DNA of 64,000 nt from Thermotoga sp. KOL6 (GTDB lineage Bacteria; Thermotogota; Thermotogae; Thermotogales; Thermotogaceae): positions 434,001-498,000 of the forward strand of contig NZ_LNDE01000002.1 of assembly GCF_002866025.1 (NCBI RefSeq), given 5' to 3'. The notes beneath the pieces were generated by a model. The model had not been told where the DNA came from. It made no database searches and saw only the letters and a list, made by a program, of their open reading frames with translations. Shown here piece after piece: positions 53,277-61,795 of this stretch. The translations under genes were made by a program, and so were the position numbers. Position 1 is the first letter of the stretch; every line of letters starts with the position of its first letter.

Positions 53277-55846
53277 CCTACGTCACTCCCTTCCTTCATA
53301 GCTTCCAATGGTGAAAGTTTTGATATCAGATAAATCGGGATTGTCATCACTGAGACGGCTATCGTCAGTATGATCAGAAGGAACAAGAGTATGGAATCTA
53401 TGGGTACAGAAACAATGAAAGTTCCCAGATTTTCAGACATTGTTTCTGCGACAGAAACTCCCATAAGTGAGCCAGAGATGGTCCCTACGATAATCCCACC
53501 GATCAAGAAAGAGAGGTGCTCTATTAGGAAGGACATCATCAATTGAGATGCTTTCATCCCTACCGCTCGCAACGTTCCCATGATCCTCACCCTTGAAAGG
53601 TATGATTTCAAAACAAAGAGAATGAGTCCGGAGATGGCAGACAAAAAACCAAAGAAGAAGATAAATTTTATAACGTCAACTAATCCTTCTATACCACTGT
53701 AAAGTTTTGCGAGTTCCTCGTCGAGAAAAAAAGGATATGAAAATTTAGAAAGATAGAATTTCTTTATTTCTAATGAGTTATCTTTGATTACTTTTCCCAA
53801 AAGTACCATGATCGGTTTTACACTATTTGGTTTATTCTTAGAGAGTGAAATCATGTCTACTGGTACAAGATAGTCGTTCTTGTTGTACTTTCCTACAATC
53901 TTGAAGGTCTCTTCTTTTCTTCCGCCAAGGGGTAATAAAGATTTCAATGTTCCTTTTATAACGGTTTCTGAAATTTCGTCACCCACAAGCACCGCGTTAG
54001 GTGATCTGAGACTTTTTGCCGTTCCTGCAGATAGTTTCAAATTTGAACCTTTGAGAAATTGCTCATCAACAAAGGCGATGGTCTTTTCTCCAAAATTCGT
54101 TTTAAACAGGTACAAATAAGCCATCGAAGGATCTTTCAACTCTTCGTGTACCGGAATAGAAACGTTGCCGAGAAAGGACTTGAACGGATTTTCGAGAACA
54201 AGAAAGTTGTACCCGAAAAGACCGCTTTTTATTTTCTTTTCAACAAAGAGATCTGCACTTGCAGAAAGAATATCGAAAATCGTCACTGAGAATATCAAGA
54301 ACGCAAAAGTCAAAGCGATCGTGATACCTTTCTTCGGAAAACGCTGAACGTAAGAAAACCCTATCAGAAGAGGAAGATTGCCATTGGATACCAAATGTTC
54401 CAAGATTTTTCTCGAAAAGAGAACAATTGAAAATGTCAGAAGGGTAATTCCAAGAAAGATTGTTAGGCCTTTGTTCAGAGCTGAAAGTAAAAAAGCACTT
54501 TCTGATTCAAGAGTTATTTTGGTTAAAATTCCCAACAAAAGGTTTAAAGTTCCAAATCCAAGTAACAAGAAGGCATTTTTAAACTTTACGACCAAAGCTA
54601 ACGATATCAGGGCAAGGGAAAGCAATCGGAAGTTTGAAAAGAAAAACAGGAACATACCTACTGATAACATCAAAATGAACGATTTTGATGAAAGGCTTGT
54701 TTTCTCTTCTAATTCACGGTAGACAGGAGGCTTGCTAGTTACTTCTCTCGCTTTGAGAGAGAACAGAATCATGGGGAAAATTATTCCCAATCCGAGGCTA
54801 AGAAATATTGTTCTGAGCGATAAATGAAATGACACCTTGTCAATGGATAAGAACGTCGATGAAAGCGTTTCGACCACCGTTTGAAAACGGTTCAAAAGAA
54901 ACTTTCCTACAAAAACACCCAACGTGGTTCCAATCGAAGCGGAAATGAGTGAGTACATGAACCCCTCTAGGAGTAAAAGTCCCCACTCTTTTCTTTTCTG
55001 AATTCCTATTTTTCTCAACGTTACAAGGGTGAAATTTCTGTCCCTTATCACATCTTCACAGAACATGTAAAAGACAAGGAAACCAACGAAGATAGATATT
55101 CCAGAAAAGGCAAGAGTCACATAGGTTAATGATCTATTTACAGGGGATTTCAAGAAATCGTACTTTATGTTTCTCACTCTCAAACCGGTACTCAAAGATA
55201 CCTCAGCATGTTTCTCAAGGGGAAGACCATAATGGAGATAACATTTTGACGGGAAATTCCTACTGGGAGAGTCACTCACATGAATGAACACGCTTCCAGG
55301 CATGCTGGCTGTTTCACCTTTGAAATTCAGAAAACCACTTTCACCTATCATTTTCACCGTGAATACCTTTTTTCCTGAAGGGAAGAGTAACGTAATCTTG
55401 TTTCCGAGTTTCAAATTCAAAGCGTTTGCAATAGCTTCCCCCACTATTGCTTCGCCTGGTTCCAGACGAATTTTTTCTTCAACGAAATCTGAAAGTTCGT
55501 CAGGATTTGTAGCAATAACCAACACATCCAAAGCATCATTCAATCTGGCAGTGGTTTCCAACACTGGGAGTACTTTCTTTACTTGTTCTTTCAGTTTCTC
55601 TATTTCTGAGTCTTCAATTTTTGAAGCTGTAAAACTAAAAAGAAAGAACGAAGGATTTTTTGGCTCTGCAACAGCATCTACTTTACCAAAATTCTTCCTT
55701 ATTCTCTCCCATTTCCATGCGTTTATCGAGTCGGAAAGAGAAAAGGCACCTGTCACAAGTGAGAGACTGATGGCCAGTCCGAGAATCACAACGAAAGATA
55801 TCCTCAAGTTTTTCGTGAAGTTTCTCCAAGCAATTTTGAGAACCAC
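53273..55846 (-). CDS. FtsX-like ABC transporter permease with two permease modules
   Basis: A large membrane protein (857 residues) with an N-terminal helix (IAWRNFTKNLRISFVVILGLAISLSL, split at 5-30), a periplasmic domain resembling MacB's (LKLGNKITLLFPSGKKVFTVK and VGEAIANAL), a first FtsX block around 230-350 and a second near 720-857 ending IYLISKLSPLEAMKEG, the typical C-terminus. Several hydrophobic segments between 390 and 500 separate them. GTG at 55846 follows GGAGGGAACATCT. It forms the transporter with the ATPase downstream; the lipoprotein or toxin cargo is unknown. Confidence 0.87.
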   Translation of the reverse strand: MVLKIAWRNFTKNLRISFVVILGLAISLSLVTGAFSLSDSINAWKWERIRKNFGKVDAVAEPKNPSFFLFSFTASKIEDSEIEKLKEQVKKVLPVLETTARLNDALDVLVIATNPDELSDFVEEKIRLEPGEAIVGEAIANALNLKLGNKITLLFPSGKKVFTVKMIGESGFLNFKGETASMPGSVFIHVSDSPSRNFPSKCYLHYGLPLEKHAEVSLSTGLRVRNIKYDFLKSPVNRSLTYVTLAFSGISIFVGFLVFYMFCEDVIRDRNFTLVTLRKIGIQKRKEWGLLLLEGFMYSLISASIGTTLGVFVGKFLLNRFQTVVETLSSTFLSIDKVSFHLSLRTIFLSLGLGIIFPMILFSLKAREVTSKPPVYRELEEKTSLSSKSFILMLSVGMFLFFFSNFRLLSLALISLALVVKFKNAFLLLGFGTLNLLLGILTKITLESESAFLLSALNKGLTIFLGITLLTFSIVLFSRKILEHLVSNGNLPLLIGFSYVQRFPKKGITIALTFAFLIFSVTIFDILSASADLFVEKKIKSGLFGYNFLVLENPFKSFLGNVSIPVHEELKDPSMAYLYLFKTNFGEKTIAFVDEQFLKGSNLKLSAGTAKSLRSPNAVLVGDEISETVIKGTLKSLLPLGGRKEETFKIVGKYNKNDYLVPVDMISLSKNKPNSVKPIMVLLGKVIKDNSLEIKKFYLSKFSYPFFLDEELAKLYSGIEGLVDVIKFIFFFGFLSAISGLILFVLKSYLSRVRIMGTLRAVGMKASQLMMSFLIEHLSFLIGGIIVGTISGSLMGVSVAETMSENLGTFIVSVPIDSILLFLLIILTIAVSVMTIPIYLISKLSPLEAMKEGSDVG

Positions 55847-55872
55847 AGATGTTCCCTCCAGTTACGAAATGT

Positions 55873-55878
55873 TAGAAT
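55873..55878 (+). promoter_or_regulatory. Possible -10 of rsmG
   Basis: TAGAAT lies about 21 nt ahead of the TTG start of rsmG, in the divergent gap with the permease gene. No -35 is convincing, so this is tentative. Confidence 0.3.
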
Positions 55879-55898
55879 TCTTTGTGGAGGTGTCCGAG

Positions 55899-56585
55899 TT
55901 GGACACGTTGAAGAATATCCTAAAGGAGTACGGTTTAGAGCTCCAAGAAGTACAAGTAAAGAAAGTTGCTCTTTACCTTGAAGAACTTCTGAACGTACCT
56001 TACAACTTGACAGCTCACAGAAAATTAGACTCCGCCATCCACAAAAATGTTGCAGAAATTTTGGTTCCCTTGAAAGGCAAAAGTTTAAAAGGCACCCTTC
56101 TGGATGTGGGATCGGGAAACGGGGTACCAGGAGTTATTTTAGCCATCTTTTTTCCGAAACTCAAGGTAATACTTTTAGATTCGAAGATGAAAGCAACGGT
56201 GTTTTTGAAGAAAATTACCGACAAACTCAACTTGAATAATGTTGAAATAGTGGAAGAAAGAGCTGAGAATTTCTCGAGGGAGAGAAGAGAAACTTTCGAT
56301 TACGTTACAGCAAGGGCGGTTGCGCGCTTGAACACCTTGATAGAGATATGTGCACCTGCTCTCAAAGTGGGAGGAGAATTATTCTTTTACAAAGGGCCTT
56401 CTTTTGAGAAAGAGATACGAGAAGCAAAAAATGCCATGAATGAACTGGGCGTGAAGTTGAAAGAGGTACGAAGTTATTCCTTAAAGAGCGGTGAAAAAAG
56501 GGTGTTGTTGATCTTTAGAAAAGAAAAAAACTCTCCCGAAAAATATCCAAGACGGGTGGGGATACCATTCAAGCGTCCTTTATAG
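55899..56585 (+). CDS. rsmG: 16S rRNA (guanine527-N7) methyltransferase
   Basis: Methylates G527 of 16S rRNA. VPYNLTAHRKLDSAIHKNVAEIL at the N-terminus, then LLDVGSGNGVPGVILAIFFP (SAM motif) and DYVTARAVARLNTLIEICAPAL are diagnostic. TTG at 55899 follows GGAGGTGTCCGAG and gives 228 residues. The open frame runs far upstream to 55284, but that part is the antisense shadow of the permease gene. The stop overlaps the next start (TAGTG). Confidence 0.95.
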   Translation: MDTLKNILKEYGLELQEVQVKKVALYLEELLNVPYNLTAHRKLDSAIHKNVAEILVPLKGKSLKGTLLDVGSGNGVPGVILAIFFPKLKVILLDSKMKATVFLKKITDKLNLNNVEIVEERAENFSRERRETFDYVTARAVARLNTLIEICAPALKVGGELFFYKGPSFEKEIREAKNAMNELGVKLKEVRSYSLKSGEKRVLLIFRKEKNSPEKYPRRVGIPFKRPL

Positions 56586-57295
56586 TGGTTGGAGAAGGAA
56601 TTTTCCCGGGTTCTCTGAACATGGCAATAGACAGTTTGATGGCAAAATGGGCCCAACAAAACCAAGCGGTTTTCTTTAGATTTTATGGTTGGGAAAGACC
56701 CACAGTTTCTTTAGGACGATTTCAAAAAGAAGATGGTTTGAGAGTACCAGAGAGCTTGGACTTCGTGAGAAGGCCTTCCGGCGGTAGGGCAGTTCTTCAT
56801 CATTCAGAAATCACCTACTGCATTGCCGTTCCTAAGACTACTGTTTTTGGGAGGCTATCTGTTCTCGAATTTCATAAGATCGTACATGGAGTTATAAAGG
56901 ATGTACTCCGTGAACTGGGGGTTCCTGCTGAACTCTCCAACGGTAAACGGGGAAACACAGCTTTCTGTTTTGATGCTTCTTCCAAGTATGAAGTAGTTAT
57001 TGATGGAATAAAGATTGTAGGAAGTGCGCAGTTTAGAACACAGGAAGCGATAGTTGAACATGGTTCGATCGTTCTGAGACAAGACAATTCCCTTTTGCGA
57101 GAAATCTTTAGTGAAAATGTACCTTACATCCAAGGTCTTTTAGATCTGTACGAGATCGATGTCGAAGATATAAAAAGACGAATGATAAAACGTTTCGAAA
57201 ACTTGTTTGGCATTTCCTTTAGAATAGATTTGAGAGATGACATGTTAGAGGAAGCAAAGAAAGTGTCTCATCTATTTGATTTGAGGAGGAGGTAA
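56585..57295 (+). CDS. Lipoate-protein ligase A/biotin ligase family protein
   Basis: Attaches or transfers lipoate to carrier proteins such as glycine-cleavage H protein. PGSLNMAIDSLMAKWA, FYGWERPTVSLGRFQ, RRPSGGRAVLHHSEITY and GIKIVGSAQFRTQEAIVEHGSI give the fold, with the catalytic Lys in the KIVGSAQ strand. The C-terminal accessory domain is short, so it may work with a partner, or be an octanoyltransferase (LipM-like). The GTG start follows rsmG directly with a poor ribosome site; an ATT 18 nt upstream sits just behind GGGTGGGGATACC. Confidence 0.82.
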   Translation: MVGEGIFPGSLNMAIDSLMAKWAQQNQAVFFRFYGWERPTVSLGRFQKEDGLRVPESLDFVRRPSGGRAVLHHSEITYCIAVPKTTVFGRLSVLEFHKIVHGVIKDVLRELGVPAELSNGKRGNTAFCFDASSKYEVVIDGIKIVGSAQFRTQEAIVEHGSIVLRQDNSLLREIFSENVPYIQGLLDLYEIDVEDIKRRMIKRFENLFGISFRIDLRDDMLEEAKKVSHLFDLRRR

Positions 57296-57296
57296 G

Positions 57297-57977
57297 TTGG
57301 GAAAGTTGATCATTTTAGGAACACCAATCGGTAATCTCGAGGATATAACCATTCGTGCCCTCAAAACTCTCAAAGAAGTGGATCTCATCCTAGCAGAAGA
57401 TACCAGAAGAACGATGATTCTGCTGAACAAGTACAAGATAAAGAAACCTTTGGTTTCGTTCAACGAGAGAAATTCGAAACGACGAATAAAGCAGATCATA
57501 CCGCTTTTGAAAGAGGGGAAAAATGTGGCTCTGGTAAGTGATGCGGGTATGCCGGTGATATCGGATCCAGGTTTCAACCTCATTGAAGAGTGCTGGAAAG
57601 AAGGAATAATGGTGGACGTAGTACCAGGACCGAGTGCTTTGACAAGCGCAGTTGCTGTGAGTGGTTTCCCTGGGTCGAAATTCATATTTGAAGGTTTTCT
57701 GCCCCGCGGAAAGAACAGAAGAAGGCTTCTTAGGACTCTCCGAGATGAGAAAAGGCCTGTCGTTTTTTTTGAATCACCGGAAAGACTCGTGGCCACATTG
57801 AGAGATATTCTTGAAATATTGGGAGACAGGGAAATATTCATAGCTCGAGAAATGACCAAAATACATCAGGAGTTTTTCAGAGGAAAAGTTAGCGAGGCTA
57901 TAGAATATTTTGAGAAGAAAAAACCATTGGGTGAAATCACTGTGGTACTCTCAGGAAAGAAAGAGGTGAAAACGTGA
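57297..57977 (+). CDS. rsmI: 16S rRNA (cytidine1402-2'-O) methyltransferase
   Basis: Tetrapyrrole-methylase-like fold enzyme. ILGTPIGNLEDITIRALKTLKE at the N-terminus, AEDTRRT, VALVSDAGMPVISDPGF and VPGPSALTSAVAVSGFP are all diagnostic. The C-terminal helix EIFIAREMTKIHQEFFRGK completes it. TTG at 57297 follows GAGGAGGTAAG. Length 226 is normal. It overlaps the MarR gene by 4 nt. Confidence 0.94.
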   Translation: MGKLIILGTPIGNLEDITIRALKTLKEVDLILAEDTRRTMILLNKYKIKKPLVSFNERNSKRRIKQIIPLLKEGKNVALVSDAGMPVISDPGFNLIEECWKEGIMVDVVPGPSALTSAVAVSGFPGSKFIFEGFLPRGKNRRRLLRTLRDEKRPVVFFESPERLVATLRDILEILGDREIFIAREMTKIHQEFFRGKVSEAIEYFEKKKPLGEITVVLSGKKEVKT

Positions 57978-58405
57978 AGCAAATGTTTGAAAGGGTATTG
58001 AGAGAAATTTGTTTCATGGTAAAGGTTGAAGGAAGAAAGGTTTTGAAAGATTTTGAAATAACACCAGCACAGTTCGATATTCTCCAGAAAATTTATTTCG
58101 AAGGCCCCAAACGTCCAGGAGAACTCAGCGTACTACTTGGTGTTGCAAAGAGCACCATAAGTGGGCTTGTCAAAAGATTGGAAACAGATGGTTTTATTGT
58201 GAGATCACCTGATTCAACAGATGGAAGGGCTCATATTTTGGATATCACAGAGAAGGGGGTGAAAGTAATAGAAAAAGTCATAGAGAGAAGGGAAAACTTC
58301 ATAGAAAAAATCGTAAACGAACTTGGAAAGGAAAAGGCGGAGGAGATACTAAAACTTCTCAAAGAGCTTAAAAGTGCTATGGAAAATAAATTTTCCAAAC
58401 AATAA
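57974..58405 (+). CDS. MarR-family transcription regulator
   Basis: Winged-helix DNA-binding protein of 143 residues. ITPAQFDILQKIYFEGPKRPGELSVLLGVAKSTISGLVKRLE includes the recognition helix (split across residues 32-75), followed by the wing DGFIVRSPDSTDGRAHILDITEKG and a C-terminal dimerisation helix. GTG at 57974 overlaps rsmI. Ligand and targets are unknown; the closest gene without another known regulator is the downstream Omp-alpha-like gene. Confidence 0.92.
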   Translation: MKQMFERVLREICFMVKVEGRKVLKDFEITPAQFDILQKIYFEGPKRPGELSVLLGVAKSTISGLVKRLETDGFIVRSPDSTDGRAHILDITEKGVKVIEKVIERRENFIEKIVNELGKEKAEEILKLLKELKSAMENKFSKQ

Positions 58406-58466
58406 ACTCTTTCTTCATAGGGATTTTTCAAGAATGTTTTAAGGTTGAAATGGGGAGGTGAAGCTT

Positions 58467-59672
58467 TTGAGAAAAGTATTTTTATCGATTTTGGTTTCGA
58501 TAAGTCTTCTATTGCTCGGTCAAACCATAAAGGACGTCCAGGAGGATTCTCCCTTTTTCGATGCTGTGAAGTATGTCGTGGAATCGAAAATTATGGAACT
58601 CGATGAAAACGGGAATTTCCGAGGAGCTCTCTTAATTACGAGGTACGATATTGCGCAGTATATATACAGATTGGTGATGAGATTTGAACTGGAAAAGTTG
58701 AAAGAGAAACTTCCTCTCCTCGATGAGATCGATATAATAAAGGCTGCTACTATTGCTTTAGATGAACGAGCCAATGAGTTGGAGAAAAAAAATCAAATTT
58801 TGGAATCCAGAATCGAAAATGTGATGTCGATGATCTCCGCTAACGCGAGTAACGTCTCTAGTTTGGAGAATAAAGTCGCTTCGCTCGAGGAGGCTTACAA
58901 CAATCTATCACTTGCTTTTGCAAGTTTCAAGCAGGAAACGGGAGGTTTCGATTCTGAAATACTGAGAAGAATTGACATTGTAGAAAAGAAAATTCAGAAT
59001 TTGGAGAAAACTTTGCAGGACCATGACAGCAAATTAGAACTGGTGGGAAAAGATATGAAAAGCTTGAAAGACAGAGTTTCATCGAATGAAAGTGAAATTA
59101 CAAAACTCGCTTCCGACACGCGGAATCTTGTTATATGGAAAGAGAATGTAAGCGAAGATATCTTACTCTTGAAGGGAAAAGTTGGTACCCTTACGGAACG
59201 TCTGGAGGAATTTAAAAAAAGTGTTGAATCTGTATCATCAGAATTGATGAGCACGAAGAGTGAATTGATGCGTAATCTGAGCAATATTTCAAGTGAGATT
59301 TCCGAGCAGAAAACGACGATCTCCGATTTGCAGGGTGATATTTCTCAGCTTTCAACGAAATTGATGAGCCTCGAGAGTTCTGTAAAAAGTTTGAAATCGG
59401 ATTTCGAGAAGGTACAAACCAGACTCAACACACTCGAGGAATTTCAAAATGAGAGTCAGAAAACGAGTTCAAACGTTCAAAGCGAAATCCAAGTTTTGAA
59501 AGAGCAAATAGATGACCTTTCTCGAAAGATAGAGGAAGTTTCGAAGGATGTAAACTCGCTCTCTCAAAAGATGTCCAAGGAGGAAGAAGTTCCCCAAATC
59601 GATACGAACATGTTGTTGATAGCAGCTGGGGGCCTCGCACTCGTACTGGGGCTTCTCTTACTCTTAAGGTGA
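58467..59672 (+). CDS. Omp-alpha-like envelope spacer: SLH domain, coiled coil, C-terminal membrane anchor
   Basis: The signal peptide (MRKVFLSILVSISLLLLGQ) is followed by an SLH-like domain (about residues 22-75: DVQEDSPFFDAVKYVVESKI and ITRYDIAQYIYRLVMRFE), then a coiled coil of about 270 residues and a C-terminal transmembrane anchor (MLLIAAGGLALVLGLLLLL). This is the build of Omp-alpha of T. maritima, a rod that spaces the outer sheath from the inner cell. It is probably a paralogue of that protein. TTG start follows GGGGAGGTGAAGCTT. Two patatins and an LptA-like gene follow with close spacing, suggesting one envelope operon. Confidence 0.85.
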   Translation: MRKVFLSILVSISLLLLGQTIKDVQEDSPFFDAVKYVVESKIMELDENGNFRGALLITRYDIAQYIYRLVMRFELEKLKEKLPLLDEIDIIKAATIALDERANELEKKNQILESRIENVMSMISANASNVSSLENKVASLEEAYNNLSLAFASFKQETGGFDSEILRRIDIVEKKIQNLEKTLQDHDSKLELVGKDMKSLKDRVSSNESEITKLASDTRNLVIWKENVSEDILLLKGKVGTLTERLEEFKKSVESVSSELMSTKSELMRNLSNISSEISEQKTTISDLQGDISQLSTKLMSLESSVKSLKSDFEKVQTRLNTLEEFQNESQKTSSNVQSEIQVLKEQIDDLSRKIEEVSKDVNSLSQKMSKEEEVPQIDTNMLLIAAGGLALVLGLLLLLR

Positions 59673-59676
59673 TAAG

Positions 59677-60438
59677 ATGATAAGAGGGATTGCTTTAGCT
59701 GCGGGTGGAGTCAAGGGGGCTGCTCACATCGCCTTGCTTGAAAAAACTGGGGATATTTTTGACATTGTCACGGGATCTTCCATAGGTGCTATCGTTGGTG
59801 CGTTGTACGCACTGTACGGAGATCCCAAAGTGGTGAAAGAAACTGCTTTCTCCATTATGAAGGAACATCTCAGAGATTTGAAAAGAACGGGAAACGAAAG
59901 TTCCTGGAAAGGCCTCTTTCAACGTTCTCTATTCAAGGCAGATACTCTGTTTACCGTTCTCAAAGAGGTCTTTGGAAGGAAAAAATTTTCAGATTGTAAA
60001 AGAAGACTTGGTATCGTGGTTTTCGATACAGAAGAAATGGAATCACTGCTCGTGACCGAAGGATTTTTGATTGATGCGGTTGTTGCGAGTAGTTCTGTGC
60101 CGGGATTTTTTGAACCGATCTGGTTGGGAGGGTCTTTGGCTTTAGATGGTGGGGTACTCGCCCCAACCCCTGTCTTTCAAGCACGGCAATTAGGAGCAGA
60201 ATTTGTGGTTGCATCCACCTTCAATAGAAAAAGAGATGGCTCCTTCAAGAACCATTTCGAAATGTTCTTTGTAATGGATCGATGGAAAGAGATTTTATTG
60301 GAAAAAGAGGAGCTCTCCAAAGCAGATTTTGTGGTAGAACATCAGGTAAACGAGTCGTGGAATGAGTTTGATAAATATTACACGATTTACGAGAAAGCTC
60401 TTTCAGATTTGGAAGGAGTGAAATGGCCCTGGTCATAG
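59677..60438 (+). CDS. Patatin-like phospholipase (active-site motifs intact)
   Basis: Lipid acyl hydrolase with a Ser-Asp dyad. The oxyanion loop is AAGGVKGAAH, the nucleophile elbow GSSIGAIVGALYALYGD contains GxSxG, and the Asp lies in LALDGGVLAPTPVF. Length 253 is a minimal patatin domain. It follows the Omp-alpha-like gene after 4 nt, and the next gene is a degenerate copy. A role in envelope-lipid turnover fits the neighbourhood but is inference. Confidence 0.9.
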   Translation: MIRGIALAAGGVKGAAHIALLEKTGDIFDIVTGSSIGAIVGALYALYGDPKVVKETAFSIMKEHLRDLKRTGNESSWKGLFQRSLFKADTLFTVLKEVFGRKKFSDCKRRLGIVVFDTEEMESLLVTEGFLIDAVVASSSVPGFFEPIWLGGSLALDGGVLAPTPVFQARQLGAEFVVASTFNRKRDGSFKNHFEMFFVMDRWKEILLEKEELSKADFVVEHQVNESWNEFDKYYTIYEKALSDLEGVKWPWS

Positions 60439-61181
60439 CTTTTGGAGGGGACAGCGGAGCGTATTTAGGAGTTGTTGGTGTGTTGAAAGCTCTTAAAGAG
60501 CTAGACAAAAAAGAACCAATTGTAAGGTGTTGTGGAATATCTGCTCTTCCATGTGGGCTCTATTTTCTCACACGTTCCCTCAACAGAACATATTCTGTTT
60601 TGGTGAGAGAATGGATGAATCTAGAAAAGCTTCTAAATCCCTTCTTTTCCAATGGGATCGATAAACTTTCCATGATCGATGCTTTGAGGATACTTACAAG
60701 ATTGGGAGACAGCCTGAACGGTGTTCGAAATCATGAACGTCTCTACAGATACGTGGACAAACTTTTCCCAGCACAAAGAATACCCGACGGCCTCGAAATA
60801 TGGTCTTTCGATCTTCGGGAAGGAAAAGAAGTCGTTTTTAAATGTGGAGACGACCTTCGAGAAGCAGTTAAGATTTCTCTCTCTTTCCCTATCCTTTACC
60901 GTCCTTACAAAGAGAGATATGTTCCACTTCCTTGGGTTTCTGGTGTGCCAGAAGGTGATGTGATAGTACTTTTTGAGCTGAATAACAAGCACAATCCGCC
61001 AAGAAATGCGCTCGAATATTTGTTTCTTTCAACGATTGCACGGACAAAACATCTCGAAAGAATAAGGTTAGAGAAAGCATCCTGGAGTTTGAAAGTTGAA
61101 TGTTCCTCTCTCTCCCCGGTTCTTACCTTTCGACGTGCGTTTGAGAAATTTTCCAACTTTTTAAAGGAGGTTCAACAATGA
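60423..61181 (+). CDS. Patatin-like protein with degenerate active site
   Basis: It follows the preceding patatin and keeps its build: AFGGDSGAYLGVVGVLKAL matches the oxyanion loop and first helix, and CCGISALPCGLYFL the elbow, but GxSxG has become GISAL. The Asp motif DGG seems to be missing: the corresponding stretch reads YVPLPWVSGVPEGD. It is probably a catalytically dead partner. The start overlaps the previous gene by 16 nt, with GGAAGGAGTGAA as ribosome site, and it overlaps the LptA-like gene by ATGA. Confidence 0.75.
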   Translation: MALVIAFGGDSGAYLGVVGVLKALKELDKKEPIVRCCGISALPCGLYFLTRSLNRTYSVLVREWMNLEKLLNPFFSNGIDKLSMIDALRILTRLGDSLNGVRNHERLYRYVDKLFPAQRIPDGLEIWSFDLREGKEVVFKCGDDLREAVKISLSFPILYRPYKERYVPLPWVSGVPEGDVIVLFELNNKHNPPRNALEYLFLSTIARTKHLERIRLEKASWSLKVECSSLSPVLTFRRAFEKFSNFLKEVQQ

Positions 61182-61795
61182 AAAAATACTTGGTAGTATC
61201 TTTAGTGGTCTTAAGTTTGTTGGTATTTTCAAAAACAATTCACATAAAAGCTGGGTTTGTAAGACCTTCGGAGGAAAAAATAGAATACGTGGGGAATGTG
61301 ATTCTCGAAGTCGAAGAGGAATCTTTTGTCTTGACCTCGGAAAATCTTGTCATCAGAAAATTGGAAGGCAAATGGAGATTGACAGAAGCGAGTTCTTCCG
61401 TTGTTGTAATTCTTGAAGATGGGAAGCTCACAGGAGAACATTTGGTGTACGACATCGAAACCAGGCAGGGAACCATAACAGGGAACGTCGAAGGAGAATT
61501 TCTTGACAAAGCGAGTACGGAAACTATCTATATTACTTGCGATTCAATCACGTTCGATCTAGAAGACAACGTGTTTCTTGGAAAGGGAAATGTTCAAATC
61601 GAAAAGGGATCTATAATGGCTTCTTCTGAGGGATTTGTCTATAAGAGAGAGAAAGGAATTATCGAACTCTCGATTGATGTAAATCTTGAAGATAGTGAAA
61701 AGGATCTGAAAATGAAAGCGGACCGAGTTACCATAGATTTGGAAAACGATACGATGGAAGCAAGTTCGGTGGATGTTACGTTAGAGGTGGAATAA
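61178..61795 (+). CDS. LptA/OstA-like periplasmic protein
   Basis: A signal peptide (MKKYLVVSLVVLSLLVFSK) precedes a repeating beta-strand protein: VGNVILEVEEESFVLTSENLVIRK, GKLTGEHLVYDIETRQGTITGNVEG and IQIEKGSIMASSEG-type repeats, with alternating hydrophobic strands typical of the OstA/LptA/LptC jelly-roll that carries lipid A across the periplasm in diderms. Thermotogae have an outer membrane with unusual composition, and no LPS gene is visible nearby, so the cargo is unknown. It overlaps the patatin copy and lies directly ahead of the nucleotidyltransferase gene. Confidence 0.72.
   Translation: MKKYLVVSLVVLSLLVFSKTIHIKAGFVRPSEEKIEYVGNVILEVEEESFVLTSENLVIRKLEGKWRLTEASSSVVVILEDGKLTGEHLVYDIETRQGTITGNVEGEFLDKASTETIYITCDSITFDLEDNVFLGKGNVQIEKGSIMASSEGFVYKREKGIIELSIDVNLEDSEKDLKMKADRVTIDLENDTMEASSVDVTLEVE

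Noticed and set aside
55284-55898. Long open frame extending rsmG upstream
   Set aside because: It lies antisense to the permease gene, has no ribosome site or signal and reads as low-similarity sequence; the GGAGG-supported TTG at 55899 gives a normal-length RsmG.
58785-58792. A8 run in the Omp-alpha-like gene as a slip site
   Set aside because: Slippage would truncate the coiled coil early with no evident use, and eight A in a Lys/Asn-rich coil is expected by chance.
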